From positions 57,515 through 121,514 of the forward strand of contig LSRX01000675.1 in NCBI GenBank assembly GCA_001939145.1: a stretch of 64,000 bases of DNA, given 5' to 3'. Positions 34,596 to 45,202 of this stretch are shown here, in pieces. Position 1 is the stretch's first letter, and every line of letters starts with the position of its first letter. A program made the position numbers and the translations under genes. Origin of the DNA: Symbiodinium microadriaticum (Eukaryota > Sar > Dinophyceae > Suessiales > Symbiodiniaceae). Below the pieces are notes generated by a model, which was not told where the DNA came from, did not search any database, and saw only the letters and a list, made by a program, of their open reading frames with translations.

Positions 34596-37148
34596 ACTTC
34601 CTTTCAAGTTGCTCATTTGATTCGAGATGCAAGGTCCCACGCTCTATGCATCCGCACACGCATAAGTCCGACAAAATAGAGCATCATCAAAGATACAGTG
34701 CTTCAGAAGATCGACGCTGTGGGGATGAGTTTGTTCCTCTGCTTTTGTGCTGACTGCTTCCATCTTTCTAAGACGCTGGCTCTGGCAAGCTGGTTGTGGG
34801 ATTTCATCCAAGTTTACTTATCTGAGGTTCACGCAACGAAGGCTTGGGTGCGGCAGACTGTCGTCCGGCTGTGGCAGTGGTCAAAAGCCTTCAGCGTGGG
34901 CGAGTTGTGATAGTGCGTACCGCCTGTTGACCCTGTTGCATCCCATTGTCATGTTTTGCAAGGCCAAGTCAGAAACACCATGCATATCATGATGGTGTTC
35001 CCAGGTTGCAAAAGCTTGATCGCGGAACGGCTAAGAACAACACGCTACTGCAGGAACTTGAAGAGCATTGCAGGATGCAGAAGCCGCGCGAGGGTACAGT
35101 AAGCCAGCTGATATGGCAAACAGGGCAGACTGAACATTCCAACATAACAGCAGGTCAGGAGAAACTGATTTCAGCCAGAATCGATTTTCATTACTTGGCA
35201 AAGGGAATCCTTTTTTTTACCAGGGGGAAATGGTTCCAAGATGAAAAAGCTGATGGTTAAGTGATCTGGTTCCATGTAAATACTATGTTCACCACGGCTC
35301 AGCGGAAACCAGTTCAACTAAACGAGCAAAGGATAGTACTGGGGTCCTATTTGCCGTAAGAGAAGTGTGGTACTTTGTACAGGAAGATTTTGTAGGACCT
35401 CTAGTGTCACTTCAGGTTTTGTACCTGGTGTCTGCTGGAGATCTCCTGGCAGTCTGCGGGTGGCCGTGTGGTCCGGTGGTCGTCTTGGTCGTTGTGGTGC
35501 TCTATCGAGGGATCTACGCTGGCATAATTTTACATTAGGGTTTTGGACCGAGGCTGCAACGTTTAGCTACGTATATAAGAAGCCAAGGCCGAGGATCATA
35601 TCAGATTTTGGGTTTGGAACTCAGTACTCGCAGGCTATCGCCGGCGTGTACGTGTAGTTCCCCCAACAGTGTGCTAGAGGTTCTTACGTTAGGAGTAAAG
35701 AGGGTGCGGTTTGTGCACCGTGAGGCACGCCAAGAGGGGCACATGGACATTCTCAAGCTGTGGTGCACTGCTTTTTTTGTTTGTTGCTCATGTCCTTCAT
35801 TTAACGTCGCGACCGCGTTCTCCGGGCAAATCATGGGACATTCCAATGCATTGGCCACCATTCGTCCTCGCGAGCTTGGCTGTTTGGTTCTATGATGTAC
35901 TCTGGAGGGAAAGAACATAGTACATGGGCAGGTACATGGGGGGAACGAGTTTGGTAGTGTTGTTCTCAAAACGCTCGAAATGCATCACATCCCAGCATGT
36001 CCATGGTGAGGTGCGTTTCCGCGCCCGAAAATCGTGCTCCCACCCTGATGCGGGGCACCTGTCCAAATTCCCGTGCGCATTTTTGGGTGGGACTCCTGCT
36101 CCGTGACTGCTCCGGGACTTTCAACGTGCTGTGGCAGGCTGGGATTGTGGATGTGATGTGCTAAAACGCAGCAAACACCCAAAGTCCCAGCAGGATCACA
36201 CTGTGAGGTTCTTCGGGGCACATTTTTGTGGTGCACAGTGGGACCCATTTAGAGTGTGCTGCCTTCTGTCCTGCCTGCAGCTTCATGGTCGCCTGATGCC
36301 TGCTACAAGTAGCTGGTTGTGGTGGGCACGGTCGTCAGGGTCGTCCTTGGTTCTCCAATACCCAACCTTTAAACTCTTTGGTTGCTTATGATTTAGTAGC
36401 AATCTGAAAGTTGAGCCTTTTATCTTCCTGGCCTATTAGGGAAGTAAGCCTTGTCATCCTGGTCGTCCATGTCCTCATGGTCCAGATGGTTCTGGGTGTC
36501 GTGGTCGTCTTGGTGGTCGTGGTGTGTTCGTCGAGATCGTCGTGATCCTGGTGGTCCGCCTGGTGATGCTGGTCGTCGTGAGCTTCAGCCTGCTGTGCCG
36601 AGTTCGAACCTTCAATCAGCTTGTAACTCGGTTTCGATTCTTCAAATCCAGTGTCGGCCACTCAAGAGTTCCATTCAATCCGGCAGCGGATCCAGCATTG
36701 ACCTGGAAGAGTTTCTGCATGCAATCTTCGTGTCCATTGCATCCACGGACCCTGGCTGTACACGGCCCAGATCCGTTGATGTTGGTTCGGGTGGAATGTT
36801 ACTTTTGCACGAGTGCTTCGTTCATAGATGGCCTTACGACACTTTTACTGGATGTCCACCGTGTTTTCCCACCATGTATGTTCAGCAAGTTGCTTCCATG
36901 CTACGCCTCAGGAAAGACGCTGCATTGCTCAGCCTGAAGGCTCAAACGTCAAACGTTTACCACTTACACGCATTGGCAGCACCCAAGGTTCACAACGTGT
37001 CGTGATCCCGCGGGCAAGTCTTGTGTCACCCATGCAGTGAAGGTTGATTTCTGGCCGTGCCTAGGCATGTATTGGCTAAAGGGCCATTTCGGTCTTCATT
37101 TTCTTCCTGGTGCCTTGTTGCTGGACTTACCTGAGCTGCTTAACAAAC
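34596..37148. other. 2.5 kb with no supported gene; triplet-rich tract inside
   Basis: Short ORFs only. Between 36440 and 36600 there is a degenerate GGTCGTC/CCTGGTGGT tract that gives Thr- or Asp/His-rich translations on the minus strand. A plus-strand piece near 36690-36740 (SIDLEEFLHAI) vaguely recalls an EF-hand end but lacks the loop, so I do not call it. Confidence 0.5.
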
Positions 37149-40115
37149 ATGAATGCTCTCACGGTGACGATGTTCAGTGGTGCGACCATTGCGGCGCTTT
37201 CCGAGGAGGAGTTCAATCAAATAATGGAGACCTCGGGCAATTCAGTCAAGTCATTGAAGCAGCACTTGTCAGGCATCATCTGCCAACCCAGATTTCGCCA
37301 GAAACTGCTTTGTGAGGGGGGAGCTGTTTTACAAGATGATGCTATGGTGGAGCTGCCCACGAGTTTGGTCCTCGTCGTGTTGACATTTTGCCCAGCCGAC
37401 GAGGGGGAACGTCATCAACTGCTGGATGCTGTGACTGGAGATCGGAATCTTGCATTGGAGCAGTTCTTGCAACGGCCATTGGATCCGGAGTCTCGGCACG
37501 AACATAGAAAATCGCAGCTCAGCTTTCCTTAGTCTTCCGCGTCGTTTCTGTTGCGGATCTTCTTGGCATCACGAGGATTTAATGCTGCAGCACGGCGAGA
37601 CGGCTTTGTGGCATGCTGCAGCTAGCAACAGCCTCCGCTGCGCGAGCCGCTGAAACCAGGAGTTAGACAGGTTTGTGTCCGTTTTGACTGTAGTTTTGCC
37701 CGTCCTTTGATTGGCTGGGGCACGACAGCAAAGCCAGGTCTACTGATTGAAGCCGATGCCGACAGCAACAGTACCAATCCTGGGGATGGCCGCTCGCCGC
37801 TCCATGTGGCAGCTCAGATGAACCACGTCGACATGCTGCACTTCCTCATCGAAGCACGTGCAGCGATCGATGCCGGGAACGAGATGTCTGCTACACCGCT
37901 GCTCGTAGCTGTCAATTTCGGCCGGACAGAGGCAGTCCAGGAGCTGTTGCAGCTGAGGGCGGACTTGGACAAGGCAGATGGCAGGGATGGCCGGACTCCT
38001 CTTTTGGAAGCGGCCAGCCGGGGCAATCACGCATTGGTTCGCATTCTGCTTGACGCCAAAGCTGATCCCGACAAAGCCTTCACACAGGATGGTTCTACGC
38101 CAGTTTGCGTGGCTGCATACCATGGATTCGCAGAGGTAGTTCGACTGCTCATGAAGGCCAAGGCAGATGTCACGATAGCCCGAACTTCTGACGGATCCAC
38201 ACCACTCTCTCTGGCTTCCTCCTTGAACCATTTGCCCGTGGTGAAAATGCTTCTTGCATCTGCGGCCAGGGCAGGCAAAGAATTGGCAGAGTTTGGTGCA
38301 ACTGCCATGGAAGATGCCACTCGCCTCGGAAATCCGAAGGTCGTCAAGATGTTGATCCAGGCCAGGGCAAACCTGCAAGATGCTGAGAGAGCTCCACTGG
38401 CCGTAGCAGCAAGGCTGGAGCAAATCGAGATTCTTCGACTCTTGCTTGAAGCACGTGCTAACGTTGAAGCCGAGAATCCCAAAGGCGTGACGCCTTTGAT
38501 TGGGGCCGCTTACACCGGTAGAGAGGACGTAGTCCAATGGCTCTTGGAGGCAAAGGCCGGGCTCAACGGAGCCAATAGCACTGATGGCCGAACGCCACTT
38601 CTGGAGGCTGCAAGGAGGGGCCACAAAGCGCTGGTCCGTGTTCTCTTGGAATCCAGAGCTGATCCCAACAAAGCCTTTCAGGAAGACGGCTCCACACCCG
38701 TTTGCGTCGCGGCATATCATGGCTTTGTGGAGGTGGTTAGAATCCTCACCTTCGCAAAGGCAGATGTCGCTGCTGTGCGCTCCTGTGACGGCTACACTCC
38801 GATCTCTTTGGCTGCATCCTTGAACCATGTTCCAGTTGTGAAAGTGCTGCTTGCCGCGGCAGCTAGGGCAGGACACAAAGTGTCGGAGTTGGGTGCCAGA
38901 GCGATGGATGTTGCTGCGAGCCAGGGCAACGTGAAGATTCTCAAAATGCTGCTCCAGGCATGGGCTGATCCAAACAAGCCCGTCGATTGTGCCATTTGCC
39001 CTGTCGACGAGCCTCCTCTCTTTGTGGCTGCTAGCTGTGGTCATTTACCGGTAGTTCGTCTGTTGGTTGAAAATAGGGCCGACGTCTGCAAGCCGCGGAG
39101 TTCGGACGGGGCCACACCACTCATCGTCTCCACTCTGAAAGGTCATGTGGCTGTTGCACGCTTCTTGCTCCGAAATGGGGCTGACAAGGATGAGCGACGC
39201 TCTGATGGTGTCTCTGCCTTGCACTGCGCAGTCCTTGCTGGCAACGTTGAGTTGCTGCACCTCCTGCTAGATGCCCGTGCGAACACAAGTGCTCGACGTG
39301 CAGATGGATGCACTCCCCTTTTTCTGGCTGCAGGGAGCAGTCGTGTAAGCATTCTGCGCAGCCTCCTGGCGGCAAGAGCTCACGCTGATTCCCGTCGGGT
39401 CGGAGATGGTGCCACCCCTCTGTTCGTGGCCGCTAGCTACGGTCATGTTGAAGTAGTACGTTTTCTGCTCGAAGCAGCCGCAGATGCATGCGTCAAGCGC
39501 TCGCCGGATGACACCACCGTTTTGACTGCTGCAGTTTGTGCTGATGTGTGTGACGTCACCCGCTTGGTGATTCTTCATCGTGCAGAGGTCAACAAAGAAG
39601 CTTCGCAACCAGCAGCGACTCCACTATACATTGCAGCTGAGCTCGACCTTCGCAACCAAGTGAGTCTGTTACTTGAGAACCATGCTGACATTGATGCCGC
39701 TCGTCGGTCAGACGGAGCAACGCCAAGCTTTGTGGCTGCATATCATGGCTTTGCCCGAGTTTTGCAGCTTTGCATCGAGGCTGGTGCCGACTTGAACAAG
39801 GCCCGAACACGAGATGGTGCTGTGCCCCTTACCGTTGCTTGCGAAGGTGGCCACATAGATGCGGCCCGACAATTGCTACAGGCAGGAGCAAGGGTGAATG
39901 CTGCTCGTTTGGACGGCGCAACGCCTTTGCTCTTCGCGTCCCAGAATGGTCACAAACAAGTTGTGCGATTACTACTCGCTGCGAATGCCGACGCCAAGAA
40001 GGTTCGAACAACTGATGGAGCTACAGCAATTGCTCGTGCTCATCAGAAGGGGCATGTTGAAATTGGGAAATTGTTGGAGGTGTTCCAACTTTTCAAAGAT
40101 GCGGCCGGCTGTTGA
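37149..40115 (+). CDS. ubiquitin-like plus ankyrin-repeat protein
   Basis: Probably a protein-protein interaction scaffold, partner unknown. Exon 1 runs from the ATG at 37149 to about 37480-37490. It encodes a Ubl-like N-terminus (LTVTMFSGATIAAL, then RQKLLCEGGAVLQDD and LVLVVLTFCPA), a layout common in Symbiodiniaceae ankyrin proteins. A small second exon from about 37576 to about 37645 gives DLMLQHGETALWHAAASNS, half an ankyrin repeat. The main exon starts near 37738 (LLIEADADSN) and runs open to a stop at 40113-40115. It holds about 22 ankyrin repeats of about 33 aa, with TPL..AA..GH..VV..LL..AD cores. The two intron borders are approximate: a GA or other non-canonical donor is possible for the first, and GC-AG fits the second. 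The long exon alone opens only with TTG, which supports splicing from upstream. Confidence 0.8.
37985..39000 (+). repeat. six-repeat higher-order duplication inside the ankyrin exon
   Basis: A block starting DGRTPLLEAA at 37985 recurs at 38582, 597 bp (199 aa, six ankyrin repeats) later. Each repeat of the first block matches its partner, including the unusual KMLLASAARAG/KVLLAAAARAG and ELGA-type repeats that deviate from consensus. The array therefore grew partly by duplication of a six-repeat unit. Confidence 0.8.
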
Positions 40116-43100
40116 GTCGAAGTCGTCGTGAATGAGTACCCCTCTGAGTTGTTTAGCTCGACAGGTCCATAGTTGCATAGTTGAAGCCCAGCAGATTCAT
40201 TTCAGGGTTCCGGTTCGTGTCTAGTCAGAGATTTAGAGAATGCCATAGCCCAGTGCTGAAGGATTTCCTTCCAGTTGGCACTCTGGGCTTCCTATCGGGA
40301 TGAAGATCGCATGCATACAAAAACGTTGCCCACTGCATTGTTTATGTAAGTTTATCGCAGAATCAGGGCAGGGAAATGGAGCATTGGCAGATCCCGAGTT
40401 CTACCACATGAGCTTACTTCATTGCAGAAGTGTCCTGTCGCTGAGCGGGTGCATCAGCACACCAGGCGAGCACGGACTTCCTTTGCAGAACCTGACACAC
40501 AAGAGATTTGACTGCCGAAGAGCGGCGTCTCAACATGCATCAGTGAAGAACAAGCTTGCTTCGAGGTCGCAAGATGCGAATCGATGGCAGATTCTCTGAC
40601 AGCCATGCCGTCTCTGTTGGTTTCTGCTTGTGAAAATCTGCGTGCGCGCCGAGACGAAGTCAGCCCAAAGCCTTGGTTGAGCATGGTATGGGCGCAAGCA
40701 ACCACTGTAAAGTCCAGATTGTCGAGGGTGTCTGGGTACACACATGACTGGCTGTGGGGCTAAGTGTGCAGGCGGGTGCTTGCGGTTGGACAAACTCCGT
40801 TTGCAGAAGAGTCTGGTATGTGTTTGTAGTTCTTTGGTCAGCGCCGGGCATTGGGAGAAACAGTGCTCAGAGCAGTTTACCAGCAGTACCAGTCTTACAT
40901 GCCCTTAACGTCGAACCAGGCGTGCCTTGTTCGAGGCCCACTCGTGGAAGCAACCGTGCCCCGCCTTATCCCACTGTCGGGGAAACCCACGAGTGCTGTA
41001 ACGGTTAGATAGATAGCCTTCACGGGATCTGAACGAAGTTCCAAAAAAGCCCCGCAGAAGGGTTTAGCAAATCACTAGCCGAAAAACCCTTGTTCATGTT
41101 GAGCTTATAACTCGGGCATACTCGGGCTACAATTTGCAAAAGTATGTAAATATGCTTCCGCGAATCCTCCGCGATCATGGTGCTGCGAAAGTAGAAGTGT
41201 TGTACATGAAGAAAACTATTCCGGGATGAGGGAATCTAGATCAACAGCCATATGTGCAAAACGGTTTTGCAATGTCGCAAACAGGGTGTCAACTTCGTTG
41301 GCTCACTAATCTGAAAGTGTCATCGCAGAATCTTGACGGATAAGGCAGCAGGGGCTCGGTGCGCTGCGGACCGCTTCAACAAAACATGCCCGCTGAATTT
41401 GCAAGCATCGCAAACATAAGCCAATTTCGGTGAGGCATGCTGAGAGGATGGCAACACTGTGCATTACTATGTACTGTTATGTACTCCTAGTACTGGAAGT
41501 TGCATTTCGCCATGGCTGCAACAGACGAAGCACCTCCGGCTATCCAGACCCCAGGTGCTCGTTGCGTGACATACTTACTAACTGTAAGAGTTCCTCCAAT
41601 GCTACTTGGTGTGCTTTATCAGGTGGCGAGCGTGATTTACCTGTGAACAAGAAGGTGAAACACTTTGGAAGCCCCGTTCTGGAAGCTTGGCAGCAACGTG
41701 CCGCAAGTCGGCTTGCCTCATTCACTGTAACTTGGATGTCTTCTCCCTATCGCCGTCCGTGCATGTAAACCCCTATGCGAATTGAGCAGTTAACGTGAAC
41801 CGGCGAATACCGGCGATATGATGACGTACCCGTGAGCTGCTCGGCCAGTCTTCTGCAAGGCCAACAATGCAGCTCTCAGTTGGTACACGGAGCGGGCCTA
41901 CCTGGATGATCGCAACTTGGACATGATGCCAGCAGACCAAAAAGCTCAAGCACTGTCAGAAGGAGCTTTACTAAGGATTTGCAATTTAGCTCGTTGATGT
42001 TGGTTGGTATGTTGCAATGTGCTACTGGTAGCGCCCTGCAGCTGCAACGAGTGGAGAGCTCGTGCCGAGGCTATGCTCGGTGGACGACACACGGCAACCG
42101 AGACTTTCTACGCGCCCTAACTCGACAGGCCACGCAATCAAGGCAGGTCCAGACAGTAACTTGCGGCGAAAGCGCACGTGTTTTTTGGACAAGGACTGTA
42201 GCAAGCAAGATGCATCTGCATGTCTTCTTGCATGACGTCTGGGATCACAGCGGCTCGTGTTCCAAGAAAGAGTGTTGGCCGTGCTGCAGATCCTTGCAGT
42301 AGATCGGTAGTGATGGAATCAGTGGACTTGTTCTTGGATTTTGTTCTGCCGCATGTCCAGCTCGTCCAGAGTGCGTGTCAAGACATCTGAAGCGCAAACA
42401 GTCGGTGATGGGTTTTGCTTTAGCCTTGAGCCTGTTGCAGGTACTTTGCTCGTGGCTTTCCCAATTCCTGGAACAACGTATCTGAGGAGATGTGGAGCAC
42501 CTTCCAAGAGGGTTACAGCCCGCAGACCTGGAGAGGCTACAGCCACAGTTCTATCAAAGTGCGTCATGCTTGCGAAGACATTACTTGGCACGCCACTCAC
42601 GGTTTTCGGTCATACAAAAAGCACATAAAATGTTCCGTCGTGGACAGGCACCACCAGCTCGGCCATGGAGGGCTTCCAGCAGCTGGTGCCCAGCCAGGCC
42701 TCAAAGAATGTCCGAGAACCACCGTGTCGAACGTGTTGTGCCCAGAGTGTCTCTCAGTGATCTTGGTCGGGGCAGGTGCCAGCATGCGTGCGGACGAATA
42801 CCGACCGAAGCAGAAAGCTGCCAAGCCGAGGTGCTGACCATCTGCAAGCCTGCAAGACTTGTTCACATGTACTGTTCATCTAGTGTTCGTGGGGCCCCCC
42901 CCCATGTAAATTCCGATCCAAACATCAATGCTTTGGGATGGGCTGTATCGGTCTTCCATTTCCAAATGACAGGAAACGACTGTCAATGTAAATGACAGAC
43001 AACAACCACGAGAACACCACTTCGTTCAACTATGCAGGGGTGGGGCTTGCTCTTTCAGGGATGTGATTTGGAGGGTACAAAAGCAAGTGCAGCTTGTCCG

Positions 43101-43680
43101 AGTGCAGAACTGTCCCCCCCTCTGCCAAGAATGTCTGCTCGGGACCGCTCTCATTTCTTTATGAAAGATGTACTGTAGGTATATGGGGCCATAGAGGCAT
43201 GATGGAGATCTCACCAATGTAATTTATTGTTATATTGAGTCATTCTGTTGGGAATGTGATGGCAAGCTGGAGGCGAGGCATTAAGTGAGTTGATTTGACT
43301 TGCGTGGTTCTCGGCATCTGGGCTGACGCTGCTGACGAAACCACAACACCCTGCCACCTACTGCACTGCTCCGACGATAGCGACTTCCAATTTCTCCAAA
43401 AGTGGACTGTGCATGAACAGAAGACCTTTCTGATGCGGCTGTCGTGATGTCAGGTTCTATCAAGAGCTCGCGAAGCGGCCGAAGCGGTGTTGCATGCAGC
43501 TGTGGAGGTCTTTCTATAGAGCTATGAGGGGTGTCTTAAATACTTATCCCATCGGGGGGGTTACGTTGGGTCATAATATTCCCGGAACGCTGGTTTGTTG
43601 TCGCATGTTTTCAATAGGACGTGGAGGGTGAGGGGGGGGGGTGCGGAATATTGTTCGAAACCAGGCATCTGGCAACCAAG
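40116..43680. other. 3.5 kb with no supported gene
   Basis: Short ORFs on both strands without domains. A C-run (42895-42903) and several G-runs (43552-43560, 43632-43641) occur. No repeat or palindrome of note. Confidence 0.5.
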
Positions 43681-43688
43681 GTCTAAGT

Positions 43689-43880
43689 CCGAACTTGGCT
43701 GGGCGTAGAGTTTCTGGATTTGGGGTTTCAGGGTGTATGGTTTCGGGGTTCAGGGTTCCTGGATTTTGGGTTTCTGGAGGATTTAGGGTTTCTAGGTCTT
43801 TAAGGGTTTAGGGTTTCTCGATTTGGTGGTTTCTGATGTTTCTGGCTTTAGGCTTTCCGGGTTCAGGGTTTACAAACAAC
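43689..43880 (+). repeat. degenerate telomere-like GGGTTTC/TTTAGGG tract
   Basis: About 190 bp of imperfect GGGTTTCAGGG, GGGTTTAGGG and TTTCTGG words. It is clearly related to TTTAGGG units but heavily mutated, and is G-rich on the plus strand. Confidence 0.65.
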
Positions 43881-44199
43881 CAAACGCAGATGCAGTGCAC
43901 ATTATACCCCAGAAACGATGTCAAACATGAAGAAACCCCACTCCTCCGGGCCCTTAAAGGGACCAAGTTGCGTCCTGACTCGGGGTTGCGACCCGGGTTG
44001 CAGTTTATTGTTTGAAGCGTCCCCGACGTCTTGAAATAATTCAGGAAGCGCTGCGTGACCTAGAACCCCTGGCCCAGTTTCGCTAAATCTCTCTAATGTG
44101 TAAGAAGTAGAGTGTGAAACCCTGAATAGGCTTGACAATAGAAACGAGTGCGAAGCAACTCCGTGTGCCGGGCTCAAGTTTTCGAGCACCCGTTAGGGC
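43881..44199. other. 5' flank of the recombinase retroelement
   Basis: No terminal repeat matching the 3' side of the element was found here, so the left boundary of the element is unknown. Confidence 0.4.
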
Positions 44200-44511
44200 A
44201 TGGTCCCTGGCTGGTTCTCAGCAGGCCTGGAACTTGTGCGGGAAGGCACGAGCACAAACTGGTGGGGGCTCGCTTGTCCAGCACATTGCCAAGGTACATC
44301 TTTTGGTGCTATTCTGGCTGGCTTTTTCGCTGGGTGTTTGGTCGGGGCTTTTGCAGTGGCTGGTCTGGTGCTATATTTATATATTTCCTGCGGACACAAG
44401 CCTCAGGCTCCTTCTCAGGCCCCTCCCGAAACCCTGCTAGGACCCTTAGCTAGGCGCAGACAGGATAGGCTTCGGGGGTATCTGGATGCCCAGGATAACA
44501 CTGCAAGCTGA
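44200..44511 (+). CDS. small single-pass membrane ORF at the 5' end of the retroelement
   Basis: A 103 aa ORF with an ATG start. Residues about 34-62 form one strongly hydrophobic, glycine-spaced helix (FGAILAGFFAGCLVGAFAVA, then GLVLYLYI), followed by a Pro/Arg-rich tail. It overlaps the start of the next ORF by 26 bases in another frame. Its role is unknown. Membrane ORFs are not a usual part of DIRS-like elements. It may be the real first protein of the element or a chance frame. The open frame with a clean helix, placed just before the gag-like ORF, favours the first. Confidence 0.4.
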   Translation: MVPGWFSAGLELVREGTSTNWWGLACPAHCQGTSFGAILAGFFAGCLVGAFAVAGLVLYLYISCGHKPQAPSQAPPETLLGPLARRRQDRLRGYLDAQDNTAS

Positions 44512-45202
44512 GGGTTTTCGAGTTACCGTTGAAACAGCTGCAGATCCTTCTGAGCCGAAAGCTGCCGAGTCTCCGGTTGGATCCGACGGGTCCTTTGACT
44601 TGGTATCCACCTCCTCGCTGCCTTTGCCTCCCAGCATTTCGCCTGAAGGACCCTCGCCTGAGTCTACGTCCGACCCTTTGCCTGGTCCCTCCCGTGTGCA
44701 GCGCGCTCCCCGTGTGAGCCGGGAAACCCCTAGCTCTAGCGCGACCCGCTACTCCGACCGTCGTTTCCTGCCTGTCGAGCCACCCTTTCTGTCCTCCTCT
44801 TCGGTGCCTGAGTATCCCTTGCTGGGCTCTTCAGCCCCTGGCCTTCCGAGCCAGACCCAGGTCCCTCAAATCGTCTTGGACTTGGCCAGGCACATCCGTG
44901 CTTGCAACCTCACTGCCGAGGAGCGAATCTCTCGTGCCTGGCAGGCCGGTGTTCAGGCTGGTGATAAGGTCAGAGGTGTGAGGGATTTTGTGGATTCCCA
45001 GCCTCGCCTGTCTGTGCCGAACAGAGTGTATTGCATTCTGCAGACTTCTGCTGGGGTTGCCCCGCAGGTGCATCACAGCTTCGCCGCGTACAAGGCAGTG
45101 CCTGGTGTGCTGCAAGGACCTAAGTCCGTGAGCCACGCCTTTCCCTCTGAGGCGGAGGCCCGAGCGTATTTTGCTGGGGCTGGGATTGCCTTCCCGGCCT
45201 AA
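44486..45202 (+). CDS. gag-like ORF1 with an RNase H1 hybrid-binding-like C-terminus
   Basis: A 238 aa ORF with an ATG start. The first half is Ser/Pro-rich and probably disordered. The second half contains a helical stretch (RHIRACNLTAEERISRAWQ) and then a compact region from about 172 (RVYCILQT...HHSFAAYKAV...SVSHAFPSEAEARAYFAGAG). The pattern of a starting VY strand, a Y-K helix and a final F-S-E-EA helix resembles the viroplasmin/RNase H1 N-terminal RNA-DNA hybrid-binding fold. That match is inference from spacing only. Its TAA stop overlaps the next ATG as TAATG, a form used for coupled termination-reinitiation. Confidence 0.5.
   Translation: MPRITLQAEGFRVTVETAADPSEPKAAESPVGSDGSFDLVSTSSLPLPPSISPEGPSPESTSDPLPGPSRVQRAPRVSRETPSSSATRYSDRRFLPVEPPFLSSSSVPEYPLLGSSAPGLPSQTQVPQIVLDLARHIRACNLTAEERISRAWQAGVQAGDKVRGVRDFVDSQPRLSVPNRVYCILQTSAGVAPQVHHSFAAYKAVPGVLQGPKSVSHAFPSEAEARAYFAGAGIAFPA

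Noticed and set aside
36690-36740. SIDLEEFLHAI as a possible EF-hand end
   Set aside because: The calcium-binding loop Asp pattern is absent and the surrounding ORF is not protein-like.
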